Part shown: one piece after another, positions 51,243-59,747 of the stretch
How the letters are laid out: every line of letters starts with the position of its first letter
Position numbering within the stretch: position 1 is the first letter of the stretch
Assembly (NCBI RefSeq): GCF_900105925.1
Contig: NZ_LT629791.1
Span: forward strand, 5,116,001-5,180,000
DNA: 64,000 nucleotides
Direction: 5' to 3'
Source of the DNA: Jiangella alkaliphila
GTDB taxonomy: Bacteria > Actinomycetota > Actinomycetes > Jiangellales > Jiangellaceae
The notes under the pieces: model-generated
Databases searched by the model: none
Seen by the model: the letters and a program-made list of their open reading frames with translations, nothing else
Told to the model about the DNA's origin: nothing
Program-made: the position numbers and the translations under genes

Positions 51243-51686
51243 TCAGTCGAGAGCTAGGCCGGCCGCCTCCAGCAGGGGCACCATCCTGGCGGCGGCAACC
51301 GGCGCGCCAGCACGCTGCAGGGCCGCGATGGTCGATGCGTCGGTGGCGCCGCGCAGCCGAGCAACGGAGGTCGTGTGTACGGTGAGCATCTGGGCCGGGT
51401 ACTCGGCGATCAGAAGACTCAACAGCGCATCGGGTGTCATCACTTCGAACCCGAGCGGGGCCGCTACGTCCTCCGGGAAGTCTTTCGTGTTTGCCGTGCA
51501 CAGGATTGTTGCCTCTGCAGCGATGGCAGCGGCCAGTACATGGCGGTCGTCATCATCAGGCACTTCATCGAGGATCTCCCGGCTCCACGCGATGGCGATG
51601 ATCTCCTCATCAGCGGCATCGAGCAGATAGTCACGCAGCGCGCGCGAGTACAGAACGTTGGCGTCGACGAGGACGGCCCGGACCAT
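51243..51686 (-). CDS. PIN-domain ribonuclease toxin
   Basis: The 147-residue VapC-like protein begins VRAVLVDANVLYSRALRDYL with the first catalytic Asp. It continues with the second acidic region around EILDEVPDDDDRHVLAAAIA and the third acidic residue in TANTKDFP. PIN toxins cleave RNA and are neutralised by an antitoxin. ATG 51686 is preferred; the frame runs upstream into the antitoxin gene's end. The preceding gene ends 23 bp before the start, so the two form one operon, with the antitoxin gene first. Confidence 0.85.
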   Translation of the reverse strand: MVRAVLVDANVLYSRALRDYLLDAADEEIIAIAWSREILDEVPDDDDRHVLAAAIAAEATILCTANTKDFPEDVAAPLGFEVMTPDALLSLLIAEYPAQMLTVHTTSVARLRGATDASTIAALQRAGAPVAAARMVPLLEAAGLALD

Positions 51687-51709
51687 TCCGGGCAGGTCGA
51701 GATCCTCGG

Positions 51710-52093
51710 TTACTCGGTGAGGCCCAGCTCGTCCTGCAGATCGGCAAGCTCCCCCAAGGCTGCCCAACGGCGCGGACGCTCGGCGTCAAGGAACGCCCGG
51801 ATCGAAGAGACTCGGACGCGGTGATGGGCGCCGACCATACGGAAGTCGAGCACGCCTTGGTCCATCAGCTTGCGGACCTGCGGCCGTGACATCCCCAGCA
51901 GCTCAGCGGCCTCGCTCGGGGTGACCTCGGCGTGCCCACGCGTGAGGAGAACCTGCTGGCCGCGGGCACGCGCATCAACCACACGCGCGAGCAACTCGGC
52001 CGTCTCCCGCGAGAGGGAAACCTGCACCTCGTCACCGCCGGCATCCAGAGCACGATGGACCGCCGCTACGTCACGAGCGAGCATCTCCGTCAT
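51710..52093 (-). CDS. Excisionase-type (MerR-like) HTH antitoxin
   Basis: The 127-residue protein has an N-terminal helical stretch (DEVQVSLSRETAELLARVVD) and a small winged HTH: TPSEAAELLGMSRPQVRKLM, then GVLDFRMVGAHHRVRVSSIR, of the excisionase/DNA-binding domain type. ATG 52093 follows GGAGGGG. It is the upstream gene of a TA pair with the PIN protein and probably represses its own promoter. A repeated CTCCATCTGC in the leader is a candidate operator. Confidence 0.83.
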   Translation of the reverse strand: MTEMLARDVAAVHRALDAGGDEVQVSLSRETAELLARVVDARARGQQVLLTRGHAEVTPSEAAELLGMSRPQVRKLMDQGVLDFRMVGAHHRVRVSSIRAFLDAERPRRWAALGELADLQDELGLTE

Positions 52094-52101
52094 CAGCACC
52101 C

Positions 52102-52139
52102 CTCCATCTGCTCTACTTGCTCCATCTGCAACAACTGTA
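52102..52139 (-). promoter_or_regulatory. Direct repeat and -10 box upstream of the TA pair
   Basis: CTCCATCTGC occurs at 52102-52111 and again at 52120-52129. A minus-strand TACAGT -10 candidate lies at 52134-52139. The repeats cover the expected transcription start and leader, a good place for antitoxin binding. Confidence 0.45.
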
Positions 52140-52492
52140 CCGCCTGGGTTGTGCGACGAACTGATCGACATCGGCAGGCTCCGGCGCCACCGTCGTCGCC
52201 AGTGGCACCAGCACCGCGCCCCCACACTCGGACCCGGCCGTCGATCCTTCGGATGACCGGACGGTCATGGGATCAGCGCGAAGCCGGCGCAACACTGCCA
52301 GGACATCGCGTCGTTCCGCCCAGAATGACGTGATCGAGGCCGTGTCGCGCGCCACACAAGCACGGACCCGGCGCGTGACGCGACCTCGCCTGTCTATTCA
52401 TGGACGCTGCTTCAATCTCGAGGGCGAGAGTGGCTGGAGCGGATCCTGCACACGATAAATGCACGAAGGGTCAGTTGCGCGTGGAGGACGCG
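52140..52492. other. 350-bp region without a convincing gene
   Basis: Short frames exist on both strands but none has a ribosome binding site or recognisable domain. The base composition drops here toward the less GC-rich island that follows. Confidence 0.5.
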
Positions 52493-55324
52493 TCAAGAAG
52501 GGTTCACGCGCTCCATCGCGATCCGGTAGGAGTTGAGCTCATTGTTGTACCGCCGCTCACGTCGCACGAAAGCGTCAACGCCGCCCTCCATGATCTTCTG
52601 AATGTCCGTCCGCACGAGCTGGTTCTCGATGGGGCCGCAGTGCTCGACTTGGCCGGCATCGCCCATCGCTGTGGATCGAATCTTGAGGGAACCACTCTCG
52701 TTCTCAAGAACAATCACGCGTTCGGCGTCCGCATTGACCGGAATGTTCGCGTTGTGGGTAACGACGATCAGCTGTCGCGCCCATCGACTTCGCCTAAGTT
52801 GGCGCACGATGAGCTCGCTGATCCATTCGGTGTCCAGATCATCCTCAGGCTGGTCCAGAACGAGCGGCTCTTCACCATAGTGGAGGACGAAGCCCAGCAT
52901 CGCGGCACTGCGCTGCCCAGGTGAGCCGGTCGTCAGGGGCTGCCAATCCTCATCTCTGTCGGCATCGCCGTCGTCACGAAGGAAGCGCATGCAGACTTCG
53001 TCATCTGGCAGTTCGGCTGCCAAGCGTGTCCGGATCAAGGGGTCGACGTCGCTCAACCGACTGGCCCAGGCAGGTCGCATTGCTGCTCTTGAGGCGAGGC
53101 CCGAGAAGTCTCCTGAGATGCACGCCATCCGCCACGCATCCACGCGGTGATCGCGATGCTCTTCGTCTTCCCAGATCCACGACGCGAGGGCTGGCACGTC
53201 CTCGAGGAAACCGTCGGATCGAAGGTTGAGCAGGACTCGAGTTTGCTCAACCCACGACGCGGTATCGGCCAGGGTTCGAATGGTAAAGCGCAGAGTTTGA
53301 CTCCTGGCTTGGACCTGCCGCAGTAGAGCCGTCCGATCGACGCGGCGCTGATCGACAAGCGCAAGGACTGCTCGCCAGGCCGCGCCTGCATCTGCTTCGA
53401 GTTCTGGCAAGGCGGAGCGCCTTGACTGAAGATCACGTTCGGTCGCCTCTTGCACCGCGAGTTGGGCCCGAATTCGACCGTATGCGTCGGGATCGAGGCC
53501 GAGCTCCGCCAACTCTCGGACCAGCTGTTCTGCGTCCGCTGCGGCTCCGCCAACAGAGCTGCGCCATTCGGCGAAGTCAGGACTCTCGGCATAGAGCGAT
53601 TCGACGGTCGATCTTGCGGCATCTAGCGCGGACCGCAGCGTGCCAGCGATCTCCTCCCTCAACTCACCAAGTCGTCTGAGCAATGCAGACGCACCGCCGG
53701 AGCGGTCGGTGGTGTCAGGGAGCGTATTTGGCGCCGTGGCACTCGACGCCTCTGTCTGGATGGCGTCCAGGCCACGGAGGAGCCCCAGATGCTCCTGGGT
53801 TACCAGGCGCGACTCTTCGAGAAGGGCGTCGTTTCGCATTCGGCGGGCTCGACTCGCTTCACTGTCAAAGGCATCGACTTGCCGACGCAGCTCCGAAACC
53901 CGCTCCTCAACGGCAGCCAGTTGCGACACGGCTGCGCGCTCGCCGTACAGACGTCGTGCTGCCCCAACCCATGAAGTCCGGGCCTCGTCGAGTGCGGCGT
54001 CGAAAGCAGCCCGATCTCCCGACTGAATGTCTTGGCCTGCCAATGCGTCATCGACGAGCACGAGCAGGTTCCGAGACGTGACGAACGGATTGTCCTTTGA
54101 ACTGGCCGCACGCTCGAACAGCTCCTTCTGGCCCACCACACGAACGCGGAAGTCGGTCGGGGTTTGACGAGAGTCCCGTCGTATCGTCGTGGATCCGGAC
54201 GCCATCGTCCAAGTACTGCTCTGGACCTCGCCGCTGTGTGCAAGGTGGTGCGTCCCAGTGACTGCCGCCTGAGAGAAGACGGTGTCGCGCAGTTGCTCAG
54301 CATCCTCCCGAGTAGCTGGTGGAAGCGACTCGATGTTGCCGTACAGGAGCCGCAACCCTGAGACCAGAGTCGACTTGCCCGAACCTCTTCCTCCGATGAT
54401 GACGTTGAGATGAGGATCAAGAGCCGCTTGGAGCGGCTCGTTCGCGGTAGACAGGTTGGCGAGATGAATGGATTGAACCCAGGCGTGAGAGACATCGTTG
54501 GGCGATCGATCCGCCGGAGCGAAGCGGGGATCCCAATCGCAAGCTATTCGCGCGCTATGGTCGAGAAACGCCTGACGCAGCGCCTCGATCGTCGGTGTCT
54601 CCATGCGGATCCAGGTGTACCGCCCACCAAGGTCCTGCAGCGCGTAAGCGTCACTGGTCGACACGAAAGGAAGGTCGGCGAGACAGGGGTAGTCGGTCAG
54701 TTCGCGGCGTGTGAATCGTGCTCGCCAGGAGGCTTGATTATCGATGGTTCCTGGGTCACCGACGTCGATCGCGCCAAGGCGAGCATGATGGATGGCCTTC
54801 CAGCGAATCGATCCCTTGGCGGTGTTGCCATTCGTCAGCCCGTTGTCTCCGAAGACGTGAGGTGCAACGACGAGGTAACGCTCAGGCAGCTTGTCTAGAA
54901 TCTGAGGCAAGGTAAATGGTGATGGCATCGGTCGCGTTGGGTCAGTTGGATCGAATGGAGGATTGTCGTGATCAAAACCGCAGCAGCCAGTGAGGAGCGC
55001 AGTTAGCTCGGCCTCGGTCGTCTCGGGTCCACCGAAGACGACGACGTGAATGCCGTCTGCACCAGGGCCGCTCGTAAGTTCAAATCCGGGGAAGACGACG
55101 ACATCATGCTTTGCGCCGGCCCGAACGAGCAGCTCTGCACCGTCGGCAGTGTTGTGCGCAGCCAGCACCACGACTTCAAGGCCGACCTCGCGGGCGCGGG
55201 CCATGTACACATCCGCGGCAGCCTCGCGCCCTGCTCCCGTCTCAAGGTCCCACCCCGGCTCGCCGGTGAAGTCCGGCGACCACGGCGTGGAGATCTGCAA
55301 GTCGCACTTCCACCATCGTGTCAT
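52493..55324 (-). CDS. TrlF-like PHP-SMC ATPase with altered PHP metal site
   Basis: The 943-residue protein joins an N-terminal PHP-like domain (about 1-260) to an SMC/RecN-type ATPase. Walker A is GGRGSGKST at 311-319 and a long coiled coil spans about 450-700. The signature region is GSPGQRSAAML and Walker B is LVLDQPEDDLD near 822-831; THNANIPV is the switch histidine. The PHP site is incomplete: DLQIS replaces DLHTH, and AAHN replaces DHN; Glu82, His156 and Asp225 remain. Related PHP-SMC ATPases are thought to guard against foreign nucleic acids. Base composition is less GC-rich than its neighbours, suggesting transfer. Confidence 0.82.
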   Translation of the reverse strand: MTRWWKCDLQISTPWSPDFTGEPGWDLETGAGREAAADVYMARAREVGLEVVVLAAHNTADGAELLVRAGAKHDVVVFPGFELTSGPGADGIHVVVFGGPETTEAELTALLTGCCGFDHDNPPFDPTDPTRPMPSPFTLPQILDKLPERYLVVAPHVFGDNGLTNGNTAKGSIRWKAIHHARLGAIDVGDPGTIDNQASWRARFTRRELTDYPCLADLPFVSTSDAYALQDLGGRYTWIRMETPTIEALRQAFLDHSARIACDWDPRFAPADRSPNDVSHAWVQSIHLANLSTANEPLQAALDPHLNVIIGGRGSGKSTLVSGLRLLYGNIESLPPATREDAEQLRDTVFSQAAVTGTHHLAHSGEVQSSTWTMASGSTTIRRDSRQTPTDFRVRVVGQKELFERAASSKDNPFVTSRNLLVLVDDALAGQDIQSGDRAAFDAALDEARTSWVGAARRLYGERAAVSQLAAVEERVSELRRQVDAFDSEASRARRMRNDALLEESRLVTQEHLGLLRGLDAIQTEASSATAPNTLPDTTDRSGGASALLRRLGELREEIAGTLRSALDAARSTVESLYAESPDFAEWRSSVGGAAADAEQLVRELAELGLDPDAYGRIRAQLAVQEATERDLQSRRSALPELEADAGAAWRAVLALVDQRRVDRTALLRQVQARSQTLRFTIRTLADTASWVEQTRVLLNLRSDGFLEDVPALASWIWEDEEHRDHRVDAWRMACISGDFSGLASRAAMRPAWASRLSDVDPLIRTRLAAELPDDEVCMRFLRDDGDADRDEDWQPLTTGSPGQRSAAMLGFVLHYGEEPLVLDQPEDDLDTEWISELIVRQLRRSRWARQLIVVTHNANIPVNADAERVIVLENESGSLKIRSTAMGDAGQVEHCGPIENQLVRTDIQKIMEGGVDAFVRRERRYNNELNSYRIAMERVNPS

Positions 55325-55519
55325 CGGACAACCGCCCCCAATTCAACTCGCCTCACGCCATCCACTCGCATTGTCGCCATACCGTAGCTGCCACGTTGCT
55401 CGTCGGCGGGAGACTAGTGCAATCCAATGAGTCCGACGCGCGTCACTTCGCCGCGTGTACGGCTGGCTCGGATCCGGATTGGAGCCCGTGGTGACTCTGG
55501 CCGCCGCGGCCCGTGACAG

Positions 55520-55732
55520 CTAGCTCGTGTGGCAGCCCGGGGCGCACCAACGGCAGCCGTTCACCTGCCTGAAGTGGTTCTTGGCGGCCCGCACAGCCGC
55601 GGAGCAAGTTCCGTGGTGCCCGAGGTCCACCCGGTTGGCGGGCGTCGGCAGGCACCACTTGTTGGCCGTGACGTCGTGGACCTCGTGGTCGCCGTTCGAC
55701 TGGGCAGTGCTGTTCACGCAGTAGGTAGGCAT
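55520..55732 (-). CDS. Small Cys/His-rich protein of a widespread uncharacterised family
   Basis: The 70-residue protein has the pattern of an uncharacterised family I recall from many bacteria: start PTYCVNSTAQSNGDHEVHDV, then NRVDLG, CSAAVRAAKNHF and an ending NGCRWCAPGCHTS. The cysteines and histidines (DHEVH; CxxC; C-H) suggest a metal site. ATG 55732 is preceded by AAAGGAG. It lies alone in the less GC-rich island near the TrlF-like gene. I know of no function for the family. Confidence 0.8.
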   Translation of the reverse strand: MPTYCVNSTAQSNGDHEVHDVTANKWCLPTPANRVDLGHHGTCSAAVRAAKNHFRQVNGCRWCAPGCHTS

Positions 55733-55955
55733 GCGTCAACTCCTTTCAATAAGAGCCCAGGGTGGCAGATACCCCCGACACAACCCTCTGCGAACCGACG
55801 CGAATGCACGATCGCTCCCGTGTGAAATCCGATTCAATTCACCCCGGCGCTTTCGCTTGCGTTCGCTGAACGACATGTCCGACCGCGTCATATCGCCGCG
55901 TACGGTCTGGTCGACGCGGCCAGCGACGCTGCACCGCTTGTGGAGGGCCCTGTGC

Positions 55956-57278
55956 TCAGGTATGCCGGTATCCGTTGTCCATGGTCACCTCGAGGACAGA
56001 CCCGGATGGGGGTGGTGCGGCTGGCCGCCACGTCTGGCGGTGCCAGTCCCCGGTCACGGAGAGTCCGAGGCGGTATCCGTCGACGAGGACGACGCCGTTG
56101 GGCGCCAGTACGCGGATCTTGTCGATGTTCCGGCCGCGATATTCGACGGTGAACGAGCCCCCATCGTCGGTGATCGCGAGATCACACCCGGAGAGTTCGG
56201 GCGCCGAGGCCGGGCCGGACCGCCAGGGAACGGTGATCGTGGAGACCTTGGCCTCGACCAGGACCAGGAAGTCCACGACGAGCGCCGCCAGCGTGCCATC
56301 GGCCGCCACACCCCAGTAACACGGGTAACCGCCGTCGCCGTAGCCGCTGGTCACCATGGCGGCGTCATTCGTCTCTCCATTCAGGCTGAAGACGGTCCCG
56401 GGTGCATTCGATAGCCGCTGGGCCTGGGCCTCAAAGAGTTCCTCCACGTGTTGCGCATCGCAGCGCACCAGACTGGCCAGATCGAGGATCGCGACGTTGC
56501 CGTAATCGACGCCCACGACATGGGAGCCGTTCGTGCGCGTCGCGGGATGCCAGCTGACTGGCGGCAGCTCGGACAGACGCACGCGCACAGCGACGTTGGT
56601 CCGTCCGACGGTAGCGACCTCCACCGGATAGCTGCCAGCCGGCACGCGACGGCCAAGAGGCTCGAGATCAGAGTCTCCGTACCCGAAGTCGCGGACGGTC
56701 AGCGCGCCCAGGTGACAGGTGATCTCGCCCAGTTCGGTGACCTCGATCGTGGCCGGCTCTTCGAAGAAGACGACCTGACGGCCGGCGCTGAACAGGGCCG
56801 GGAGATCGAGCTCGAGACCCGGATCGATGTCCGACAACGGCGCCTCCTCGGTCGAGCCGGCCAAGAGCCGCGCCGCCTCGGCGTCATCGACAAGTAGCGA
56901 GCCGGGTGGATCAAGGAACGACAGGATCTGACCGATGCGCCACTCACTGCCTCGGCGCACGAGCCGGTACTCGTAGTAGGTGGGCAGGATGCCGACGTCG
57001 ATTATCGAGCGCACCGTGGCCTCGTCGCCGTCCACCTCGACGGTGGTGATCCGCTCAAGGGCCGGACCATGCGCCGGGGACGAGGACATCACGCCCTCCG
57101 CGCCGGTGCTACCTCCAGGCACACCGTGCACGTCGATGAGAACGGACAGCTCCCGAACCCACCGTTCGTAGTCCGCCGGATCGAACGACGATCCGGTCGG
57201 TGGCCTGCCGTACCGCTCCCAACTCTGGTGGAAGTCGGCAACGAACGCCTCTACCCGGGCGACGATCTCATCAGTCAC
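55956..57278 (-). CDS. NTF2-like plus DUF4241 protein, immunity-like
   Basis: The 440-residue protein has an N-terminal NTF2-like segment (ARVEAFVADFHQSWERYGRP, about 1-130) with YYEYRLVRRGSEWRIGQILS. A central DUF4241-like domain (about 165-330) contains RRVPAGSYPVEVATVGRTNV and GYGDGGYPCYWGVAADG, and a beta-rich C-terminus of about 90 residues follows. Both domains occur among immunity proteins of polymorphic toxins. No toxin is adjacent, so it may be an orphan. GTG 57278 is supported by a TAACCT -10 box ending seven bases before it, implying a leaderless transcript. There is no Shine-Dalgarno. Confidence 0.72.
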   Translation of the reverse strand: MTDEIVARVEAFVADFHQSWERYGRPPTGSSFDPADYERWVRELSVLIDVHGVPGGSTGAEGVMSSSPAHGPALERITTVEVDGDEATVRSIIDVGILPTYYEYRLVRRGSEWRIGQILSFLDPPGSLLVDDAEAARLLAGSTEEAPLSDIDPGLELDLPALFSAGRQVVFFEEPATIEVTELGEITCHLGALTVRDFGYGDSDLEPLGRRVPAGSYPVEVATVGRTNVAVRVRLSELPPVSWHPATRTNGSHVVGVDYGNVAILDLASLVRCDAQHVEELFEAQAQRLSNAPGTVFSLNGETNDAAMVTSGYGDGGYPCYWGVAADGTLAALVVDFLVLVEAKVSTITVPWRSGPASAPELSGCDLAITDDGGSFTVEYRGRNIDKIRVLAPNGVVLVDGYRLGLSVTGDWHRQTWRPAAPPPSGSVLEVTMDNGYRHT

Positions 57279-57696
57279 GGTCGGAAGGTTACAGACCAGC
57301 CACCCATCACATCCGAATCCGGGCAAGCCTCATGGTCGACACCGCGGCCCGCGTCGATCAATCGCATCGGCCCGCTTGGAAACGGCATCGCACGGCGGCA
57401 GCGGACGCGTCATACCGCCGCGAAAGACCCAGGTGCGCGCACGAATGTCTCGCCCTGGAACCGACCACGTTCACCCGCCTCACCGCCCGCAGCTCCAATA
57501 GCGTTCCGTGGCGCTCGCCGCCACGACGTACCTGATCCCGCAATGCGCGCGCTGCGCCTGTCCATGACATTCGCCGCCTGGACCCTCTGGCCCTCCAGTG
57601 CCCGGCGACAGCTGCTCGCCGCATTGGCTATGTCACTCCCACGTCACATCACCCCGCGAGGTCGCCCAGTCGGCATCCTCGTCGCCGCCGAGATGA
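57279..57696. other. 420-bp region without a convincing gene
   Basis: No domain is recognised in any frame. The frame that later encodes the integrase C-terminus is closed here by a TGA at 57694, so the upstream part of that gene is missing or degraded. Confidence 0.5.
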
Positions 57697-57960
57697 TCGC
57701 CGCCATCAGACTGTTCCTGGGCCGCCGGGCTGCGGCACACCGCGTTGACGTGGATGCCCTACGCCGGCATCTCGCTCGACGTGTTGCAGAAGGTCGCGGG
57801 CCACCAGTCGCCCGACGTGACGTCGCGCTACCTGCACCCGGATCTGTCGGCGTTACAGGCCGCCGCGGAGTCGTTCTCGGCGTGGTGGTCCAACCCCGGT
57901 CCAAGGTCACCCCGGCTGCGGCTGGTCGGCGGCGGCGCCGGCCACGAAAACCCCCGCTGA
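57697..57960 (+). pseudogene. Tyrosine recombinase (integrase), C-terminal fragment
   Basis: The fragment reads GLRHTALTWMPYAGISLDVL, then QKVAGHQSPDVTSRYLHP, containing the Arg and His of LRHT, the GHQ box and the nucleophile Tyr of RYLHP. It ends normally after a Ser/Trp-rich tail. The N-terminal two thirds are absent and a stop lies just upstream at 57694. It is 24 bp from the tRNA fragment, the usual int-att spacing of actinobacterial integrative elements. Confidence 0.85.
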
Positions 57961-57984
57961 CCTGTGTCAACGAGGGTGATGGAT

Positions 57985-58029
57985 TGGTCGGGCTGACAGG
58001 ATTTGAACCTGCGACCCCCTGACCCCCAG
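57985..58029 (-). other. 3' fragment of a tRNA-Pro gene, probable att site
   Basis: The minus strand reads CTGGGGGTCAGG (anticodon loop GGG, as in tRNA-Pro), then the variable region, the T arm GCAGGTTCAAATCCTGT and acceptor CAGCCCGACCA. The 5' half is not a tRNA. This is the displaced 3' end left when an element integrates into a tRNA gene; the intact gene should lie on the far side of the element. Confidence 0.8.
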
Positions 58030-58230
58030 CTCTCTGCTGTTGCGAACACGCAGGTCAGCCTGCTGAGCACGGTGTGACGAGCCAGGCGCAATCGTGCGTC
58101 GCGTGCGGAGTGGAGTCCGCCGTTGGTCCGTTTCTGGTCCGTCGCTCAGCGCCATCTGTAATCGCCCCCGGCCGGTGCGCGAACACCGGTCGGGGACTTG
58201 ATCCCAACCTGTAGTAGCAGGAGGAGACCC

Positions 58231-58782
58231 ATGGTCACCGTACCGAAGTCGAAGAAGCGAGAGATCATCACCCGCGCACCGTTCGTGCATCCCCACGTCG
58301 GCGAGATCGTCGCGTACCACGACGAGGAGGGCCCGACCATCGATGTGACGATCCGACCGGAGGGCAGCGAGGAGTACGCGCAGTTCGGTCTCACCGCGGC
58401 CGGCGCGCACGAGTTGGCCGACGAGCTGCACCGCATCGGCACCATCGTTCAGCGGGCCGGCTGGACCCCGATCATCCTGTCGGACGCTCGGGCGTATCTG
58501 CCGGGCATGACCGACGAGCAGATCATCGAGCGCCTGGACCGGCTCTACCGCCGCTGGGGCGGACTCGTGATCGGGTTCCGTGGCCGGCTGGATCGCCGTG
58601 CCGGCCTGGCGCTCGCCCTCGAAGTGCACAAAGAGACGTTGGAACGCTCGGCGGCGCTGGTCGAGGAGCACGCGGAGAGGCTGTCCGGCGTCCCGGAGTT
58701 GGCCGATCGCCTAGCGGAGCTGCGCTCGTCGCTGGAGGACGTACGACAGCTGTACATCGCTGAGCAGGAGTACCAGTCGTGA
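58231..58782 (+). CDS. 183-residue protein of the integrated element, unknown function
   Basis: The protein starts VTVPKSKKREIITRAPFVHP and has a beta-rich first half (VGEIVAYHDEEGPTIDVTIR) and a helical second half (ERLDRLYRRWGGLVIGFRGR, LEVHKETLERSAALVEEHAE). No family is recognised. ATG 58231 is preceded by GGAGGAG; the frame is open back to 58198. The stop overlaps the next gene by 4 bp, so the two are coupled. Proteins of this size are common accessory genes of actinobacterial integrative elements. Confidence 0.72.
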   Translation: MVTVPKSKKREIITRAPFVHPHVGEIVAYHDEEGPTIDVTIRPEGSEEYAQFGLTAAGAHELADELHRIGTIVQRAGWTPIILSDARAYLPGMTDEQIIERLDRLYRRWGGLVIGFRGRLDRRAGLALALEVHKETLERSAALVEEHAERLSGVPELADRLAELRSSLEDVRQLYIAEQEYQS

Positions 58783-59096
58783 CCGGGCCTGTCGATCGCA
58801 ATGCGGCATGTTCGGTGAAGTGGTGCGACGAGGCCGGCACGCACAAGGTGCATCGCAAGTACGTGGCGTCGGTGCCCGGCGGGATTCGTGGCGGCGGCCT
58901 GGTCGGCGTGAACCTCGCGCAACGCGTCCAGCCGCGCGCGTCGGTGTGCGTGGAGCTGACGGTGACCACGCCGTGGGCGTCGACGGCCGGCCACCTGTTC
59001 GCCGCTGCGTCCGTACAGGAGATCGCGGCCGCGCTGACCGAGGCAGCCGAACGCGCTGCGGAGCTCGACAGCACGACCCGTGGCCGGCGCGGCTGA
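58779..59096 (+). CDS. 105-residue protein of the integrated element, possible zinc site
   Basis: The protein has RNAACSVKWCDEAGTHKVHR near the N-terminus, whose Cys-x4-Cys-x5-His spacing may bind zinc. A beta-rich core (GVNLAQRVQPRASVCVELTV) and a C-terminal helix (AAALTEAAERAAELD) follow. No family is recognised. GTG 58779 overlaps the previous stop (GTGA). It appears to be the second gene of a two-gene unit that ends at a stem-loop near 59119-59163. Confidence 0.7.
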   Translation: MTGPVDRNAACSVKWCDEAGTHKVHRKYVASVPGGIRGGGLVGVNLAQRVQPRASVCVELTVTTPWASTAGHLFAAASVQEIAAALTEAAERAAELDSTTRGRRG

Positions 59097-59118
59097 TCGA
59101 TAGCGCCTTGCAAGGGGC

Positions 59119-59163
59119 GGCTGGCTCTCGCTCGCTCAGTGTCGAGCCGGGCGAGAGCCGGCC
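59119..59163 (+). terminator. Stem-loop after the 58231-59096 gene pair
   Basis: GGCTGGCTCTCGC (59119-59131) pairs with GCGAGAGCCGGCC (59151-59163) with one mismatch around a 19-nt loop. There is no T-tract, so it may be a processing or attenuation structure instead of a terminator. Confidence 0.5.
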
Positions 59164-59187
59164 GCTCGCGTGGCAGGAAGGACATTC

Positions 59188-59460
59188 GTGGACGACAAGC
59201 GACTGTCAGGGTATCCTGACGGTGGAGTGGTGATCGCGGAGAGCGCTCGCAAGCACGGCGTGTCCGATGAGGACATGGTGCACGCGGCGCGACATGCGAT
59301 CGCCGAAGTTGGGCAGGGCGACCGTGTTCTGCTCATCGGGGCCGGGCTCGACGGCAGCCTGTTGGAGGTCGTGGTGCTCGACCCGGACACCGATCCGGTG
59401 ATCATCCATGCGATGGCTCTCCGGCCGAAGTTCTACGCGTACTTGCCTTGGGGGCGGTGA
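59188..59460 (+). CDS. BrnT-like toxin candidate
   Basis: The 90-residue protein reads KRLSGYPDGGVVIAESARKH, GVSDEDMVHAARHAIAEVGQ and VIIHAMALRPKFYAYL. The end DPVIIHAMxLRPKFYxYL is typical of a small actinobacterial toxin group related to BrnT/HigB-like folds. GTG 59188 follows GGAAGG; a longer frame to 59170 has no support. It is followed six bases later by a small HTH gene, the usual order of BrnT-BrnA pairs. The RNase activity is inferred from the family. Confidence 0.68.
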   Translation: MDDKRLSGYPDGGVVIAESARKHGVSDEDMVHAARHAIAEVGQGDRVLLIGAGLDGSLLEVVVLDPDTDPVIIHAMALRPKFYAYLPWGR

Positions 59461-59465
59461 AGCAC

Positions 59466-59747
59466 ATGACCAACAAGCCAGACAAGGACCAGCGAGCCGC
59501 CGACGCCGAGGCATGGCTCGACGGACTCGACCCCGCCACCACGCCGGCGGAAGACACCGCGGACCTCAAGGCCATCGCCGAGGCCGCCGACCAGGTGGCC
59601 CTCGCGGAGCGACGACTTCGCGCCGCCGTCCATACAGCTCGCGTAAACGGCCGTTCCTGGGCTCGCATCGGCCTCGCACTCGGCGTCAGCCGCCAATCCG
59701 CCCACGAGCGCCACGGTTCCCGAGCCAACACCAAACGAGCCTCGTAG
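59466..59747 (+). CDS. Small HTH protein, probable antitoxin
   Basis: The 93-residue protein has an acidic N-terminus (DAEAWLDGLDPATTPAEDTA), a helical middle and a C-terminal HTH (NGRSWARIGLALGVSRQSAH). ATG 59466 is preceded by GGGGGCGG. It is the partner of the BrnT-like protein and would neutralise it and repress the operon. No other DNA-binding protein is near. Confidence 0.7.
   Translation: MTNKPDKDQRAADAEAWLDGLDPATTPAEDTADLKAIAEAADQVALAERRLRAAVHTARVNGRSWARIGLALGVSRQSAHERHGSRANTKRAS

Noticed and set aside
57985..58100. Complete tRNA gene
   Set aside because: Only the anticodon loop, T arm and acceptor 3' end are present; sequence upstream does not form D or acceptor stems.
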